DNA of 64,000 nucleotides from assembly GCF_023149135.1 (NCBI RefSeq), contig NZ_JAIWJX010000002.1, positions 2,666,001 through 2,730,000 on the forward strand, given 5' to 3'. Shown in pieces: positions 39,056 to 47,629 of this stretch. The DNA comes from Fictibacillus marinisediminis. Lineage in GTDB: Bacteria > Bacillota > Bacilli > Bacillales > Fictibacillaceae. Below the pieces are notes generated by a model. The model saw only the letters and a program-made list of their open reading frames with translations. It had not been told where the DNA came from and ran no database searches. Both the position numbers and the translations under genes were made by a program. Within the stretch, counting starts at the first letter, position 1, and each line of letters opens with the position of its first letter.

Positions 39056-40306
39056 ATGAATAGTAAAGCACTGGCTACTGCTATCCCTAAGAAGGGTAAA
39101 TTTCGCAGAGCGTTTCCTTTTCTCGGACCAGCGTTTCTTGTGAGTGTCGGCTATATCGACCCTGGTAACTGGGCAACGAACATTGAAGGCGGCGCCACGT
39201 TTGGCTATACGCTGTTATGGGTTCTCCTTCTTAGTAATTTAATGGCGATTCTTTTACAGATTACAGCTGCCAAACTCGGAGTAGCTACAGGGAAATCATT
39301 GGCAGAAAACTGCCGCCAGCATTTTTCAAAGCCGGTTGCTGTTTTTTTATGGATAACAGCAGAACTTGCTGCCATGGCTACCGATCTTGCAGAGTTTCTC
39401 GGTGCTGCACTCGGGATCTATATACTTCTTGGAATCCCTTTATTTCCAGCCGCATTAATCGGAGCTGCTGTTACATTTGGGATCTTGCTTCTTCATAAGT
39501 ATGGATATCGTTTCATCGAACAGATCATACTGGCTTTCGTGTTAGTCGTAGCCTCTGTTTATATCATGGAATTATTTTATGCCAAACCAGATTTTGCCCA
39601 AGTAGGCTATCATATGGTTGTGCCTCAACTTAGTTCAGCCAGCATCTTAGTGGCCATCGGTATGCTCGGAGCGACCGTGATGCCGCATAATATCTTTCTT
39701 CACTCTTCGGTTGTGAAAAATCGTTTGAAGAAGGACCAGCCAAAACATAATCATCGCGTATATAAGTTTGCGATCGTAGATTCCCTTCTTGCTTTGAACA
39801 TTGCCTGGTTCATTAATTCGGCCATGATCATTGTCGCAGCTGCTGTCTTTTTCAAAAATGGAGTGAGCGTCAAATCGATTGAGGATGCCTATTCAACGCT
39901 TACTCCTCTGCTTGGCGGGTTTGCCAGCCTTGCTTTTGCGATCGCGCTGCTCTCAGCCGGCCTATCGTCCTCAGTAACAGGAACAATGGCAGGACAGTAT
40001 ATATTGGAAGGATTCTTGAATGTTAAACTGCCAATCTGGGTTAGAAGGGTTGTAACGATGATTCCCGCTCTTATCATCATTGGGATGGGAATTGATACGT
40101 GGAAAGCGCTCGTAGTCAGCCAGGTTGTGCTCAGCATGCAGCTGCCGTTTACGATCATTCCGCTTATCATGTTTACACGCAATAAAAAGATTATGGGCAA
40201 ATATGCGAACCGACCATTGACGAACGTTTTATTATGTATTGTAGCCACGCTCATTATCTTTTTGAATGCCCTCCTGATTTACCAGACATTCGGCGGGAAT
40301 TTCTAA
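39056..40306 (+). CDS. mntH: Mn2+/H+ symporter, Nramp family
   Basis: A 416-residue transporter with about eleven membrane helices. Nramp metal-site motif SVGYIDPGNWATNIEGGA (DPGN in helix 1) and the helix-6 motif GATVMPHNIFLHSSV (MPHN) are both intact, the consensus transport signature for Mn2+/Fe2+. AAGGAAGGTGAG precedes the ATG. Length matches Bacillus MntH. Confidence 0.95.
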   Translation: MNSKALATAIPKKGKFRRAFPFLGPAFLVSVGYIDPGNWATNIEGGATFGYTLLWVLLLSNLMAILLQITAAKLGVATGKSLAENCRQHFSKPVAVFLWITAELAAMATDLAEFLGAALGIYILLGIPLFPAALIGAAVTFGILLLHKYGYRFIEQIILAFVLVVASVYIMELFYAKPDFAQVGYHMVVPQLSSASILVAIGMLGATVMPHNIFLHSSVVKNRLKKDQPKHNHRVYKFAIVDSLLALNIAWFINSAMIIVAAAVFFKNGVSVKSIEDAYSTLTPLLGGFASLAFAIALLSAGLSSSVTGTMAGQYILEGFLNVKLPIWVRRVVTMIPALIIIGMGIDTWKALVVSQVVLSMQLPFTIIPLIMFTRNKKIMGKYANRPLTNVLLCIVATLIIFLNALLIYQTFGGNF

Positions 40307-40315
40307 TAAACAAGA

Positions 40316-40346
40316 AACAAGCCAGCATAGACTGGCTTGTTTTATT
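40316..40346 (+). terminator. Terminator after mntH
   Basis: AACAAGCCAG/CTGGCTTGTT hairpin followed by TTATTT. Confidence 0.85.
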
Positions 40347-40493
40347 TCGTTTCATTTCCTGTTTTTTGAACGCATACTTTTTTAGCATATTGTTGATTTT
40401 CTATCATAATGAGCCTCGGATATTGAAGAGATCCTCAAGCCTTTTTCTCCAGTAATAGGGGTGATAGCTGGCAATGATAAGAGTTTTAGCAAA

Positions 40494-40535
40494 AATAAAA
40501 GTACTGGGTCCATTCTCTGGCCAGTACTTTTATTG
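40494..40535 (-). terminator. Terminator after sigK
   Basis: AAAAGTACTGG/CCAGTACTTTT stem followed on the minus strand by TATTTTTG. Confidence 0.8.
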
Positions 40536-40542
40536 TATTTAA

Positions 40543-41268
40543 TTAATAGGAGGGCTTTTCTTTCTGCCCCTGCTGCCGGCTTCGATAAAATTCATGAAAC
40601 AGTTTCATTAAGGCTCGCTTTTCAATCCTTGAGACATAGCTTCTCGAGATTCCCAGCATCTTCGCGATCTCCCGCTGGGTTTTTTCCTTTTGAAGATCAA
40701 GTCCGAACCGGCCGACAATGACTTCCTTCTCCCGATCATCCAAAACATGAATGTAATCATAGATTTTCTTTTTTTGCATTTTGAGCTGAATGGCATCAAC
40801 GACATCCTCAGTTTCTGCTTTCAGGACATCAATGAGTGTAATTTCGTTCCCTTCCTTATCGGTACCGATCGGATCATGAAGAGAAACATCTTTCTTGGTC
40901 TTCTTTAACGCACGCAAATGCATAAGAATCTCATTTTCAATACATCGCGCAGCGTACGTCGCAAGCTTCGTTCCCTTCCCTCTCGAATAGCTTTCTATTG
41001 CCTTGATCAGCCCAATGGTTCCGATTGAAATCAGATCTTCGGTATCTTCACCTGTATTTTCAAATTTCTTTACTATATGTGCAACCAAACGCAAGTTGTG
41101 TTCGATCAGCTTGCTTCTGGCCTCCTGATCTCCCTCGGCCATCAGCTTTAAGTATTCTTTCTCCTCATTTTCGGAGAGGGGTTGCGGAAACGCATTGTTT
41201 TTTACATACGAAACAAACAGCATTACCTCTTTGAAAAAGTACGCTAACACGGCTAGCAACCCGGACAT
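40543..41268 (-). CDS. sigK: RNA polymerase sporulation sigma factor SigK
   Basis: A 241-residue late mother-cell sigma factor. The hydrophobic pro-sequence ([25 protein letters not shown]) removed by SpoIVFB is present; region 2 contains [37 protein letters not shown] and region 4 [24 protein letters not shown]. The gene is in one piece: no skin-type element interrupts it at the ENEI codons, where AATGA is the recombination core in B. subtilis. A second, partial sigK lies at 56707-56943. Confidence 0.97.
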   Translation of the reverse strand: MSGLLAVLAYFFKEVMLFVSYVKNNAFPQPLSENEEKEYLKLMAEGDQEARSKLIEHNLRLVAHIVKKFENTGEDTEDLISIGTIGLIKAIESYSRGKGTKLATYAARCIENEILMHLRALKKTKKDVSLHDPIGTDKEGNEITLIDVLKAETEDVVDAIQLKMQKKKIYDYIHVLDDREKEVIVGRFGLDLQKEKTQREIAKMLGISRSYVSRIEKRALMKLFHEFYRSRQQGQKEKPSY

Positions 41269-41303
41269 ACAGACACCTCCCGGCTTTTTTCGTTACTCTT
41301 ATC

Positions 41304-41309
41304 TGTATG
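41304..41309 (-). promoter_or_regulatory. Possible SigE/SigK -10 element of sigK
   Basis: Minus strand GCATACA, the -10 core shared by SigE and SigK promoters, lies 36 bases before the sigK start, inside arms of an inverted repeat (CCGGGAGGTGTCT near 41269-41285 and AGACACCTAACAAGCCCAACCCGG upstream). The -35 is unclear. Confidence 0.45.
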
Positions 41310-41319
41310 CCGGGTTGGG

Positions 41320-41828
41320 CTTGTTAGGTGTCTGTACTATTGTATAAACATTGTCTCGATATACAAAATTACTATAGTGGTCTGTGCAAAGCTACACTTG
41401 ATTTATCAAAGTGCATTTTAAAAAGTGTGGATCTGAAAACTATTCTTCCGGCATTCCTTGATCTGATCTTCCAAGATGAAGCCTTTTTTCACCAGCTCCT
41501 CTGTACTCACCCTTGCATAGATCGCGATCATTGAGCTTCACCCTTCTGTACTTAACTACCGTTTTCAAAATGTTTTAAAATAGATGGGTAGCCCTGAATT
41601 AAATTAATTGCACCGTGTCATAAAATAGTTTTCTATCAAAGTTGCAAAACCCATAAATCAACTTTTTCCCTTTTTCATTTTTATAACGTATTAAGATTTT
41701 TAAAAACTCAATCGGCACGAGAGGATAGCAATTCATTTCGAAAATGATACCTATTTTTATTCGCATCTTTAAAAGGTTATAAATGATCTACTTTACATTT
41801 ATCTCAAAGTTAACAACCAAATGACTCT
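41320..41828. other. AT-rich stretch without recognised genes
   Basis: Start of the accessory island. No frame here shows a ribosome binding site, a known motif or plausible composition. Nothing further seen until the first island repeat at 41829. Confidence 0.6.
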
Positions 41829-41900
41829 CAATAAGCTATCTGGCCCAATACAAAAAGACGCCACCTTAATAAAGAAGGCGCCCAATTGCAGAAGATTAAA
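41829..41900 (-). repeat. Island repeat copy A (terminator type)
   Basis: Contains GGCCC, a minus-strand hairpin (GGCGCCTTCTT / AAGGTGGCGTC) followed by TTTTTG, then CCCAATTG. Located 60 bases downstream of the VOC gene stop. Acts as its terminator. Confidence 0.7.
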
Positions 41901-41960
41901 AATGCTCTTTAGTTATTGTGCTAACGCTTAGCGGAGAGAAAGAAATGGATGTACGGTGAC

Positions 41961-42317
41961 TCAGCCCTCTAGATCGTAGGCAGTGGGATGTCGTGGCTGG
42001 TAAATTGAGAGATCAGCGCCGCTGGGAAGCTTGATGGAGATAAGCCGGCCCCAACGCTGCTCGCTGATTGGCTCCGAGATCGTGATGCCCTTAGCGGTTA
42101 GTTCTGTGATCGTCTTCTCGATATCGTCGCACATCAAGTAAAACTCGTGTTTATCAAGCCCGTCTGTAGGATGCACGGCGATTTCGGCAGGAGGCAGTTT
42201 GAAGACTAGCCAACCATCGCCGGCGTCAACCCCAGCTAACCCGAGTACATCGCGTATGAATACCCGGTCTGCCTCAGCGTTGGTACTGTAGAGAATAATG
42301 TGTGCTGCATTGATCAT
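41961..42317 (-). CDS. VOC-family (glyoxalase/bleomycin-resistance fold) protein
   Basis: A 118-residue protein with paired beta-alpha-beta-beta-beta modules: INAAHIILYSTNAEADRVFIRDVLGL, then GWLVFKLPPAEIAVHP and HEFYLMCDDIEKTITELTAKGI, ending in GADLSIYQPRHP. Possible metal ligands are His6 and Glu near 73; catalytic role unknown. Its codon use is richer in G and C at third positions than its neighbours, suggesting separate origin. Its ATG overlaps the stop of a regulator remnant (ATGA). Confidence 0.82.
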   Translation of the reverse strand: MINAAHIILYSTNAEADRVFIRDVLGLAGVDAGDGWLVFKLPPAEIAVHPTDGLDKHEFYLMCDDIEKTITELTAKGITISEPISEQRWGRLISIKLPSGADLSIYQPRHPTAYDLEG

Positions 42318-42400
42318 GATTCTTCTTCACTCTCCTGTTCATCGACTGTTTCGTTTATCGCTTTGCTCTTCTTGAGCAAGTCTAATACTTTATTTTTGGT
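42314..42400 (-). pseudogene. C-terminal remnant of a gene coupled to the VOC gene
   Basis: Twenty-eight open codons, KVLDLLKKSKAINETVDEQ and an acidic tail, ending in a TGA that overlaps the VOC ATG. The highly charged tail and the stop-start coupling suggest the last codons of a lost upstream gene, possibly a regulator. Just upstream the stretch AATAAAGTxTTAGAC occurs twice in tandem, marking a local duplication or junction. Confidence 0.4.
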
Positions 42401-42492
42401 CTAACACTTTATTTTCTTTCAACATTATTGTTACCGAGACTGATCCATTTCGAATATAAATATTCGTTTCTGCTTGGGATTTTCCCTCCATT

Positions 42493-42556
42493 AAATGGCC
42501 CTTATATGCAGAAAGAGCACTCTCCTTACTAAAGGAAAGTGCCCGATTGCCGAAAA
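42493..42556 (-). repeat. Island repeat copy B (terminator type)
   Basis: GGCCC, minus-strand hairpin GCACTTTCCTT/AAGGAGAGTGC with CTTTC tail, GCCCGATTG outer arm. Confidence 0.75.
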
Positions 42557-42583
42557 AGCCGTCTGAAGAGACGGCTTTTTAAT
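42553..42583. terminator. Strong bidirectional hairpin
   Basis: AAAAAGCCGTCT-GAAG-AGACGGCTTTTT, directly beside repeat copy B; probably terminates the PspC gene or transcription from either side. Confidence 0.8.
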
Positions 42584-42608
42584 TTATTTAGAATATAAAC
42601 TCCATCTC

Positions 42609-42699
42609 TTTACTAAGCAATCCTGCCCTTTAGCTGATGAAGAAAAGAGCATCCCAGTATTGGCAACCATATCTTCAACTAACGCACCCGATCGTTGAA
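42609..42699 (-). repeat. Island repeat copy C (compound)
   Basis: A decayed long copy (CAATCCTGCCC...AAGAGCATCCC) followed by a short copy with TTCAAC (42674-42679) and GTTGAA (42694-42699) arms around ACGCACCCGATC. It ends three bases before the PspC gene stop. Confidence 0.7.
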
Positions 42700-42701
42700 A
42701 A

Positions 42702-42884
42702 TCATAATGAAGGAGGACTGTCATGAAGTGTATTGGCAAGAATGATATATATCAGCAAGTTTGCAGGTAAAAGGATAAATATAAGTCTTACCAGAAAAGA
42801 GGTTACACCTAAATATTCAGCTATCCCCCCGCAAACACCAGATATCGATTTATCTGTGAATGATTTTCTTAATTTCTTATTCAA
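42702..42884 (-). CDS. PspC-domain small membrane protein
   Basis: A 60-residue protein: [23 protein letters not shown], then one membrane helix ([21 protein letters not shown]). The GVCGGIAxYxG motif is diagnostic of PspC domains, which in other bacteria take part in phage-shock/envelope stress control. TAGGAGGATTTAATTTGA precedes the ATG. Complete; function here unknown. Confidence 0.9.
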   Translation of the reverse strand: MNKKLRKSFTDKSISGVCGGIAEYLGVTSFLVRLIFILLPANLLIYIILANTLHDSPPSL

Positions 42885-42925
42885 ATTAAATCCTCCTAAT
42901 GCTATATAGCAGAGATTGATTGCTA

Positions 42926-42953
42926 TTTTCTACAATCGCACCCGATTGTGGAA
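42926..42953. repeat. Island repeat copy D (short type)
   Basis: ACAATCG (42932-42938) and CGATTGT (42943-42949) around CACC; only the outer arms are present. Confidence 0.7.
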
Positions 42954-43079
42954 AAAATTAATACTGTAATCTGGCATAAATTAAAATGAAAAGCAATACT
43001 TTTACGGGGTTATTTACTAATATAAGCGAAATCGAATCATTGAGATTTTAAGTGTTTTAAACATAATTGTATATAAAAA

Positions 43080-43118
43080 AAGAAGCTTACTTTCATGGAT
43101 AAGCCCCCTTTAATCTCA
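43080..43118 (-). repeat. Island repeat copy E (terminator type)
   Basis: Minus-strand GGCTTATCC/GTAAGCTTC hairpin with T7 tail, 20 bases after the stop of the PAS-receptor gene. Confidence 0.65.
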
Positions 43119-43137
43119 TGATACTTATCAGGATGTG

Positions 43138-43959
43138 TTATTGCATCTTCTCAAATTCTGCTATCGTCTGTTCAAATGTCTGTTTTGTATCCTCGACCAA
43201 TTTTTGGAGGTCTTTCGTTATTTGATTTACGTTTGAAAGCTCCTTTGTAATGTTTTCAATATTAGAATTAACTTCCTTAATAGCTTCGTCTGCATTGCCT
43301 GATAATTTACGAACTTCTTGGGCTACAACATTAAAACCTCTCCCATGCTCCCCGGCTCGTGCTGCCTCTATGGCGGCATTCAATGCTAATAAATTCGTCT
43401 GAGCAGAAATATTTTTTATCAACTTGGATGTTTCATCAATTAAATGTATTTGCTTTTCCAATGAATGGACAGCTTTCATTTTCTTAGAGGAATTCCCCAT
43501 TACTACATTCACTAATTCATTGGGCATTTTTTTTAATTTATCAATTATTTCTAATGTTATATTTTCACGTTTCGTAATATCTGTTGCTATTTTTAAGACG
43601 GCATGTACTTTTCCGTCCTCGTTTAAGATTGGAATATATGTAGCCTCTAGCCATATTAATTTGCCTTGCTTGTTCACTCTTTCTATCTTTTCTTGAAACT
43701 TTTTGCCCTTGCGGAGATTATTCCATAATTCTATATATTCAGTGCTAATTCTTAATTCTTGAGTGCAAAATTCCTGATGATCCATACCAATTAGTTCACT
43801 CGCATTGTAACCAATGGCTTGTGAAAAATTATCATTTACCCAGATCACTTTTCTATCCAGGTTGAATTCAATCATGGCTAAGTTTTTTTCGAGCGAAGAT
43901 AAGATGGATATGGGATCTAAAACCTGTGTGCTTCTATTAATATCTGATTGAATAATCAT
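43138..43959 (-). CDS. Soluble PAS-MCP chemoreceptor-like protein
   Basis: A 273-residue protein. PAS domain at about 25-135 ([27 protein letters not shown], later [26 protein letters not shown]), then a short chemoreceptor signalling hairpin with [21 protein letters not shown] and [13 protein letters not shown], the CheA/CheW-binding tip. No membrane helix or HAMP, and the coiled coil is short, similar in plan to soluble receptors such as B. subtilis YfmS. It probably senses a cytosolic redox or small-molecule cue. ATG 43959 has GGGAGTTTAT upstream. Confidence 0.88.
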   Translation of the reverse strand: MIIQSDINRSTQVLDPISILSSLEKNLAMIEFNLDRKVIWVNDNFSQAIGYNASELIGMDHQEFCTQELRISTEYIELWNNLRKGKKFQEKIERVNKQGKLIWLEATYIPILNEDGKVHAVLKIATDITKRENITLEIIDKLKKMPNELVNVVMGNSSKKMKAVHSLEKQIHLIDETSKLIKNISAQTNLLALNAAIEAARAGEHGRGFNVVAQEVRKLSGNADEAIKEVNSNIENITKELSNVNQITKDLQKLVEDTKQTFEQTIAEFEKMQ

Positions 43960-44289
43960 ATAAACTCCCTTTTCCTTTAATATACTAAACTCCAACGTTA
44001 GTCTAACTCTTACTTTATCGGTCACATTCCGAAAATATCAAATTGGATTTCTTTTTACCAAGTTAACTTAAGAGTGCCAAACAGATTATAGACATCACAA
44101 TGAAGAGTTGAGTAATTCTTTTGCAACTCGTAAGGACCTTATTCAACAATCATGGCCCGATTGTGGAATAAGAAGTGATTTCCATACCATTAATTATTAA
44201 TAATTTTAGCTATTTAATTTTTTTAGAAAGCCGTATAATTTTCCTATATCTAAACGTCTTATTAATGTAAAGACTTTAGGAGGGGAAAT
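43960..44289. other. Intergenic stretch with one island repeat
   Basis: Between divergent PAS-MCP and ECF genes. It holds repeat copy F; both promoters should lie here but I see no clear -35/-10 pair that I would defend. No gene. Confidence 0.5.
44142..44171. repeat. Island repeat copy F (short type)
   Basis: TTCAACAATC (44142-44151) and GATTGTGGAA (44159-44168) around ATGGCCC; nine of ten arm positions pair. Confidence 0.8.
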
Positions 44290-45228
44290 ATGAAGCAATC
44301 TCTTAAAATTGAAAATGATATTGTGAATGAAACTCGAAGGTTAAAAAATGAATTTGAAGAAATCGTTTCATTTTATTCATCAGACCTGTGGAATTATTGT
44401 AAATATGTTACTGGGTCCGCTTGGGATGGTGAAGATCTTTATCAAGATACCATGATCAAATCGTTCGGTTTGTTACCGCACCGCTGGAGTGAGATTACGG
44501 ATAAAAAATACTACTTATTCCGAATGGCAACCAATACATGGCTCGATCAATGCAGAAAGCGAAAACGGGAAGTGGGAACATTAGAAGAGAGCATTGAGCC
44601 AATCCAAGATTTTTCAGATACGCTTGTTTTAGAAGAAATTTTAATATCCTTGGAGTCTAATTTGACCCCTAAACAAACAGCAGCTTTTCTCTTGCTCGAT
44701 ATTTTTCAATTTTCCGCGGAAGAAGTAGCCGGAATAGTTCATAGTACACCAGGCGGAGTATATGCTTCTGTACAGCGAGCCAGAAGAAACCTTGCTTCTT
44801 TAGATATGTCAACCTCTAAAAGAAAAGTAGGTACGAAATTGGCCAACGCTACTATTCAAGCTTATTTAGCTGCCTTTAATTCTGGGGATTTACAAGGGAT
44901 GTTACAGTTATTCAGTGATCAAGCACAAAATGAAGCGTTCTCTGGTTTCCAAGAATTCTCGAAAGAAGAAATGCTAAAAGGATCTCTCAGATTTGGTTTG
45001 CCTGGTCATGCAGCCCAAGAAACTATTCTATGGGGTAAACCGGTTATTCTTGTTTTAGCTAATGGTGAAAATGGACCTGAAATTCATGACATCCAAATGC
45101 AAGAAGTTGAAAATGATAAAATAGTAAGTCATAAAAGTTATTTCTTTAGAAAAGAATTTATTTTAGCAGCAGCTGAAGAGCTAGAAATAAAGGCACAGTT
45201 AGTAAAACCACCAGTAGACTGGAGCTAA
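44290..45228 (+). CDS. ECF sigma factor with SnoaL-like C-terminal domain
   Basis: A 312-residue protein. Sigma region 2 at about 22-90 (DLWNYCKYVTGSAWDGEDLYQDTMIKSFG, FRMATNTWLDQCRKRKRE) and region 4 at about 120-180 (LTPKQTAAFLLLDIFQFSAEEVAGIVHSTPGGVYASVQRARRNL), followed by a SnoaL/NTF2-like domain (ATIQAYLAAFNSGDLQGMLQLFSD). This plan is that of ECF41/ECF56-type sigma factors, where the tail replaces an anti-sigma factor and tunes activity. No anti-sigma gene is next to it. TAGGAGGGGAAAT precedes the ATG. Confidence 0.85.
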   Translation: MKQSLKIENDIVNETRRLKNEFEEIVSFYSSDLWNYCKYVTGSAWDGEDLYQDTMIKSFGLLPHRWSEITDKKYYLFRMATNTWLDQCRKRKREVGTLEESIEPIQDFSDTLVLEEILISLESNLTPKQTAAFLLLDIFQFSAEEVAGIVHSTPGGVYASVQRARRNLASLDMSTSKRKVGTKLANATIQAYLAAFNSGDLQGMLQLFSDQAQNEAFSGFQEFSKEEMLKGSLRFGLPGHAAQETILWGKPVILVLANGENGPEIHDIQMQEVENDKIVSHKSYFFRKEFILAAAEELEIKAQLVKPPVDWS

Positions 45229-45234
45229 GTTTTT

Positions 45235-45262
45235 AGGGATAACATTTGTTATCCCTTTTTTA
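45235..45262 (+). terminator. Terminator after the ECF sigma gene
   Basis: AGGGATAAC-ATTT-GTTATCCCT followed by TTTTTATTT. Confidence 0.9.
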
Positions 45263-45290
45263 TTTATTGCTGTTATTTACATTTTCAGAA

Positions 45291-45338
45291 AAGCATACTT
45301 CTCCTTCTAGAAAAAATGCACCTGATTGTGGAATAAAA
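45291..45338 (-). repeat. Island repeat copy G (terminator type)
   Basis: Minus-strand GTGCATTTTTTCT/AGAAGGAGAAGTATGC hairpin with CTTTTC tail; outer arm GATTGTGGAATAA. Confidence 0.65.
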
Positions 45339-45475
45339 ACTACTACCGATTTGGTTCAAATGATTTAATCAAATGGTCTCCCAATTTAAATCTTTTACCG
45401 TAACATATATTAATTAGTTGTTTGTAAATTCTCATGTATGGGTATTGGTAAAAATTGAAAGAAGGAGGTTTTTCT

Positions 45476-45676
45476 TTGAGGCATGGAATCTATTTAGTAA
45501 TAGCATATTTCATAATTTGTTTATTTTTTATTACATCCTTTCCATTTAAAGACTGGCTATTTTTTACTTCTCTCATTCTTATTTTAGTCTTCGTGGTCGG
45601 TTATTTATCGTTTCATATAAGAACATGGCGGATCTCGTTTCCAATTACGGCTGTACTGGTCACTATATTCCTGTAA
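45476..45676 (+). CDS. Small membrane protein, unknown
   Basis: A 66-residue protein with about three membrane helices (GIYLVIAYFIICLFFITSF, WLFFTSLILILVFVVGYLSF, ISFPITAVLVTIFL). TTG 45476 has AAGGAGG seven bases upstream, the best site in the area; an earlier in-frame TTG lies at 45455. The C-terminus ends inside a helix, so the gene could be truncated. Not recognised. Confidence 0.6.
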   Translation: MRHGIYLVIAYFIICLFFITSFPFKDWLFFTSLILILVFVVGYLSFHIRTWRISFPITAVLVTIFL

Positions 45677-45799
45677 CAGTTCCACTTCTATTAAGATCCC
45701 TACATCACTTGTGTTTAACATGGGCGTTATATACTTTTTCATCGGCGTCGGAAAGCGACTTCCTAAAAATGATAATTAGAAACAAAAGGAGCAGCCTCT

Positions 45800-45856
45800 A
45801 CTTTAATAAGAAAGTGTACTTCTCCTTTTTTAAGAAACGCACCCGTTTGTGGAAGA
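45800..45856 (-). repeat. Island repeat copy H (terminator type)
   Basis: Minus-strand GTGCGTTTCTT/AAGGAGAAGTACAC hairpin with CTTTCTTATT tail, outer arm GCACCCGTTTGTGG. It lies 76 bases after the MFS gene stop. Confidence 0.7.
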
Positions 45857-45931
45857 CGGGAAAACCACTTCCAGAATATAACCTTATTGTAGAGATACCG
45901 ATTGTATTTTGTACAACACATTCCCTTGTAG

Positions 45932-47263
45932 TTATAATTTCGCATGCTTTGATGATAGTTGGTTAGATCCTATTAATGATAAAATAATCGACAAGATTAA
46001 AATAACAACAAAAAAGGTGAAAGCATAACTGAAATGAGAGAACGATTCTAAAATGCGGCTTGATATGGCCGGTCCAAATGACATGCCCAAAAAGTTGATA
46101 AGATTATATATTCCTAAACCCATCGCAATTTTGTCCTTTTCTATCGTTTGTGGAATTTCAATATTGATTGCCACAGTCATCATTGTAAAAGCAATATAAA
46201 TGGAGAAAACGCCAAGAGTTGCGAATATTGATTGTCTTACACCGACAGTCGCCAATATCAGGAATCCGATAAGTTCTATGATCGCGGAATATCCAATAAG
46301 TTGTTTACTGCTTAAGACATGCAGGCTCTTTTTTGCGATGAAACTTATCAAAAAGGCAAAGATTGAGATCACACCCAAAATAAAACCTGAGCCAATAGCT
46401 GAATGATGAAAACGCTGCTCGGATAATAATGGGAATAAAAACACAATGCCCACCATTGCTGCGTTATTAACAAAGCTTATCACAAGCAATCTGTTAAAAG
46501 CGAAATGTCCAAATACAGATAGATCGACAAATAGAGCCAAATCTTTGCGGTTACCATGAGCCATTAAACCAACTACTGACAGAGCAGTTATGATAAGGAG
46601 ATAGCCATTCATTTTAACACCCAGAATAAACGACACAACGAAAATCAATAAATAAAATAACCCGATGAAGTCAAAAGGACGGGTAACTTTTTTCCCGTTG
46701 GCATACCCGGAAGGCATAACCACAAATAACCCGATGAGCGTCAGAACGACCAACAACATCAATAAAAACAAAGAATGCCAGCCCCATAAGAAAGTAAACG
46801 TGCCGCCAATCAAAAATCCTATTCCTGAACCTAATGATAAACATCCACTAATTAACGTTAATGCCAGGTTTCTTTTAGAAGCTGTCATATATTGATTGGC
46901 GATAATCATGGACAAGGCAATGAAAGCACTGCCTCCAGCAGATTGAATAATCCTTGCAATGATCACAAAGATATACTGATTGGTTATGGAACCAATAATG
47001 GAACCACACACGAACATACACACACCGAAGATTAATAAGGTCTTAAGTTGGAAGTATGACGCCAATTTACTGTAAGTAATAGAACCGAAGGCAATGACCA
47101 ATGTATATAAAATCACGACCCAACTAATCATAGAAGTTGTTACCCCTAGTTCTCCTTTCATATCGACAAGTGCCACATTAAACAAAATTGAATTCATCAC
47201 ACCCGATAAAACGATGAAACACAAGGTTAAGATAAGACCATTTTCTTTACTTTTCATCTTCAT
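45932..47263 (-). CDS. MFS drug efflux transporter, 14-helix DHA2 type
   Basis: A 443-residue major facilitator protein related to Tet(K)/Tet(L)-type and other DHA2 proton antiporters. First helices LILTLCFIVLSGVMNSILFNVAL and SMISWVVILYTLVIAFGSI; motif A is weak, and the motif C-type GSGIGFLIGGTFTFLWGW is present near residue 148. Probably exports a drug or metabolite; substrate unknown. It lies behind an ArsR-type gene with a perfect palindrome between them, so expression is likely substrate- or ligand-induced. GGAGGAGAAAAAAAT precedes the ATG. Confidence 0.87.
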   Translation of the reverse strand: MKMKSKENGLILTLCFIVLSGVMNSILFNVALVDMKGELGVTTSMISWVVILYTLVIAFGSITYSKLASYFQLKTLLIFGVCMFVCGSIIGSITNQYIFVIIARIIQSAGGSAFIALSMIIANQYMTASKRNLALTLISGCLSLGSGIGFLIGGTFTFLWGWHSLFLLMLLVVLTLIGLFVVMPSGYANGKKVTRPFDFIGLFYLLIFVVSFILGVKMNGYLLIITALSVVGLMAHGNRKDLALFVDLSVFGHFAFNRLLVISFVNNAAMVGIVFLFPLLSEQRFHHSAIGSGFILGVISIFAFLISFIAKKSLHVLSSKQLIGYSAIIELIGFLILATVGVRQSIFATLGVFSIYIAFTMMTVAINIEIPQTIEKDKIAMGLGIYNLINFLGMSFGPAISSRILESFSHFSYAFTFFVVILILSIILSLIGSNQLSSKHAKL

Positions 47264-47283
47264 ATTTTTTTCTCCTCCTCATA

Positions 47284-47321
47284 TTATTCTAAAGTCATAA
47301 AACTTTATGACTTTAGAATAA
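47284..47321 (-). promoter_or_regulatory. Perfect palindrome before the MFS gene (likely ArsR-type operator)
   Basis: Arms of 18 bases (TTATTCTAAAGTCATAAA and its complement) with a two-base centre. There is no T-run after it on the minus strand, so it is not a good terminator. AGTTTTATGxxxTTA from its centre recurs at the arsR start (47629-47615), which supports a shared protein-binding site. Confidence 0.75.
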
Positions 47322-47335
47322 AAAAAGTGGCTACA

Positions 47336-47623
47336 TCAGAGCGTAGCCAAAAACCCCGGTAAATAATAATCAAATATCTCTTTGTTTAGCGTGATATACT
47401 TTGTCACACCTTCACGTTCAATTAGCACTAATTGTGCGTCCGATAAAATTTTCAAATGATAAGAACCATTTGACTTACTGATTCCTAAACTCCTTCCAAT
47501 ATCCGAACACATAGGGCGATTGTTCTCGTGAAATAGTAAACGAATCATCTGTATTCTTTTCTCATCCGCTAATGCATTAAATACCTTAATGCGTTGTTGA
47601 TCATCCAATTGTTTTAATACCAT
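47336..47623 (-). CDS. ArsR-family transcriptional regulator
   Basis: A 95-residue winged-helix protein: RIKVFNALADEKRIQMIRLL, then CSDIGRSLGISKSNGSYHLKILSDAQLVLIEREGV as recognition helix and wing. The CxC metal motif of ArsR/SmtB sensors is absent (one Cys only), so it may sense a non-metal ligand. It has no Shine-Dalgarno; the -10 hexamer lies six bases before ATG, so the message is likely leaderless. Probably controls itself and the MFS gene behind it. Confidence 0.87.
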   Translation of the reverse strand: MVLKQLDDQQRIKVFNALADEKRIQMIRLLFHENNRPMCSDIGRSLGISKSNGSYHLKILSDAQLVLIEREGVTKYITLNKEIFDYYLPGFLATL

Positions 47624-47629
47624 AAAACT

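Noticed and set aside
40543..41268. Skin-type element inside intact sigK
   Set aside because: The gene reads through the AATGA site without interruption, and no serine recombinase gene is in the window.
41328..41534. 68-residue plus-strand frame upstream of sigK
   Set aside because: No ribosome binding site, no motif, and it begins in the inverted repeat of the sigK promoter.
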